Assembly (NCBI GenBank): GCA_035591015.1
Contig: JAXIUW010192512.1
Span: 1 to 20,719 of the forward strand
Direction: 5' to 3'
Source: Cephalothrix simula
Lineage: Eukaryota; Nemertea; Palaeonemertea; Archinemertea; Cephalotrichidae
Length of the DNA: 20,719 bases
Shown here: piece by piece, positions 20,706 to 20,719 of the stretch
Layout: every line of letters starts with the position of its first letter
How positions within the stretch are numbered: position 1 is the stretch's first letter
Translations under genes and position numbers: made by a program
The notes under the pieces: generated by a model
The model's input: only the letters and a program-made list of their open reading frames with translations
Told to the model about the DNA's origin: nothing
Database searches by the model: none

Positions 20706-20719
20706 GTTACCTGATGGTT
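20706..20719 (+). CDS. RyR: Ryanodine receptor, coding exon 10, first 14 bases (cut by window edge)
   Basis: After GATTTTCAG, the bases GTTACCTGATGGTT join the AA left by the previous exon to read K L P D G and a partial codon. RyR sequences here read (R)xxW(S/T)GG(F/S)..., e.g. insect ARTKWTGGF, so IRTKLPDG followed by a T-starting codon (possibly Phe) fits. Most of the exon lies beyond the window. Confidence 0.7.

Overview
This is eukaryotic (animal) DNA. It is AT-rich and mostly non-coding, with canonical GT/AG introns and a dense background of transposon-like inverted repeats. The only gene supported with confidence is the 5' part of a ryanodine receptor (RyR), the large intracellular Ca2+-release channel of the ER/SR, on the + strand. 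Eight complete coding exons and the first 14 bases of a ninth (8193-8318, 11622-11720, 14991-15062, 16370-16445, 17006-17118, 19400-19496, 20147-20246, 20527-20601, 20706-window end) join in one frame. They give about 257 residues that follow vertebrate RyR from the residues just after the first coding exon through N-terminal domain A (inositol-trisphosphate/RyR beta-trefoil) and into domain B (MIR-type trefoil). The initiator exon was not found and the rest of this very long gene lies beyond the window. The protein keeps the HGHMDE form seen in vertebrates rather than the shorter insect form. With the low GC, many TACATGTA-type words and many short foldback elements, this suggests a non-insect, probably marine, invertebrate. 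The species is not identifiable by eye.

Layout. 1-8192 lies upstream of the first recognised exon (intron 1, or 5' flank if exon 1 lies inside and went unrecognised). It holds a reading frame open to the left edge with a weak resemblance to the first half of a homeodomain and a perfect-looking hairpin inside it, a tiny inverted-repeat element (445-521), a three-copy diverged tandem repeat of about 157 bp (741-1200), clustered CTAACTAATCTGAC repeats, a GGTACC array, a probable non-LTR retrotransposon 3' end with AATAAA and poly(A) (4870-5522), and paired blocks that look like the ends of a non-autonomous DNA transposon (6760-8044). 8193-20719 is the RyR exon/intron series.

The RyR introns carry several large foldback elements: one at 11924-12344, a Tc1/mariner-like MITE with TA duplications at 13067-13386, a nested palindromic cluster at 15481-15891 next to a tRNA-like minus-strand SINE candidate, and one at 19692-20082 that fills 60% of a 650-bp intron. 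There is also a small palindrome at 9301-9362 and a faint integrase-like fragment at 9654-9763. Apart from the RyR exons, no ORF over 60 codons looks like a functional gene. I found no CRISPR array, operon or prokaryotic-type system.
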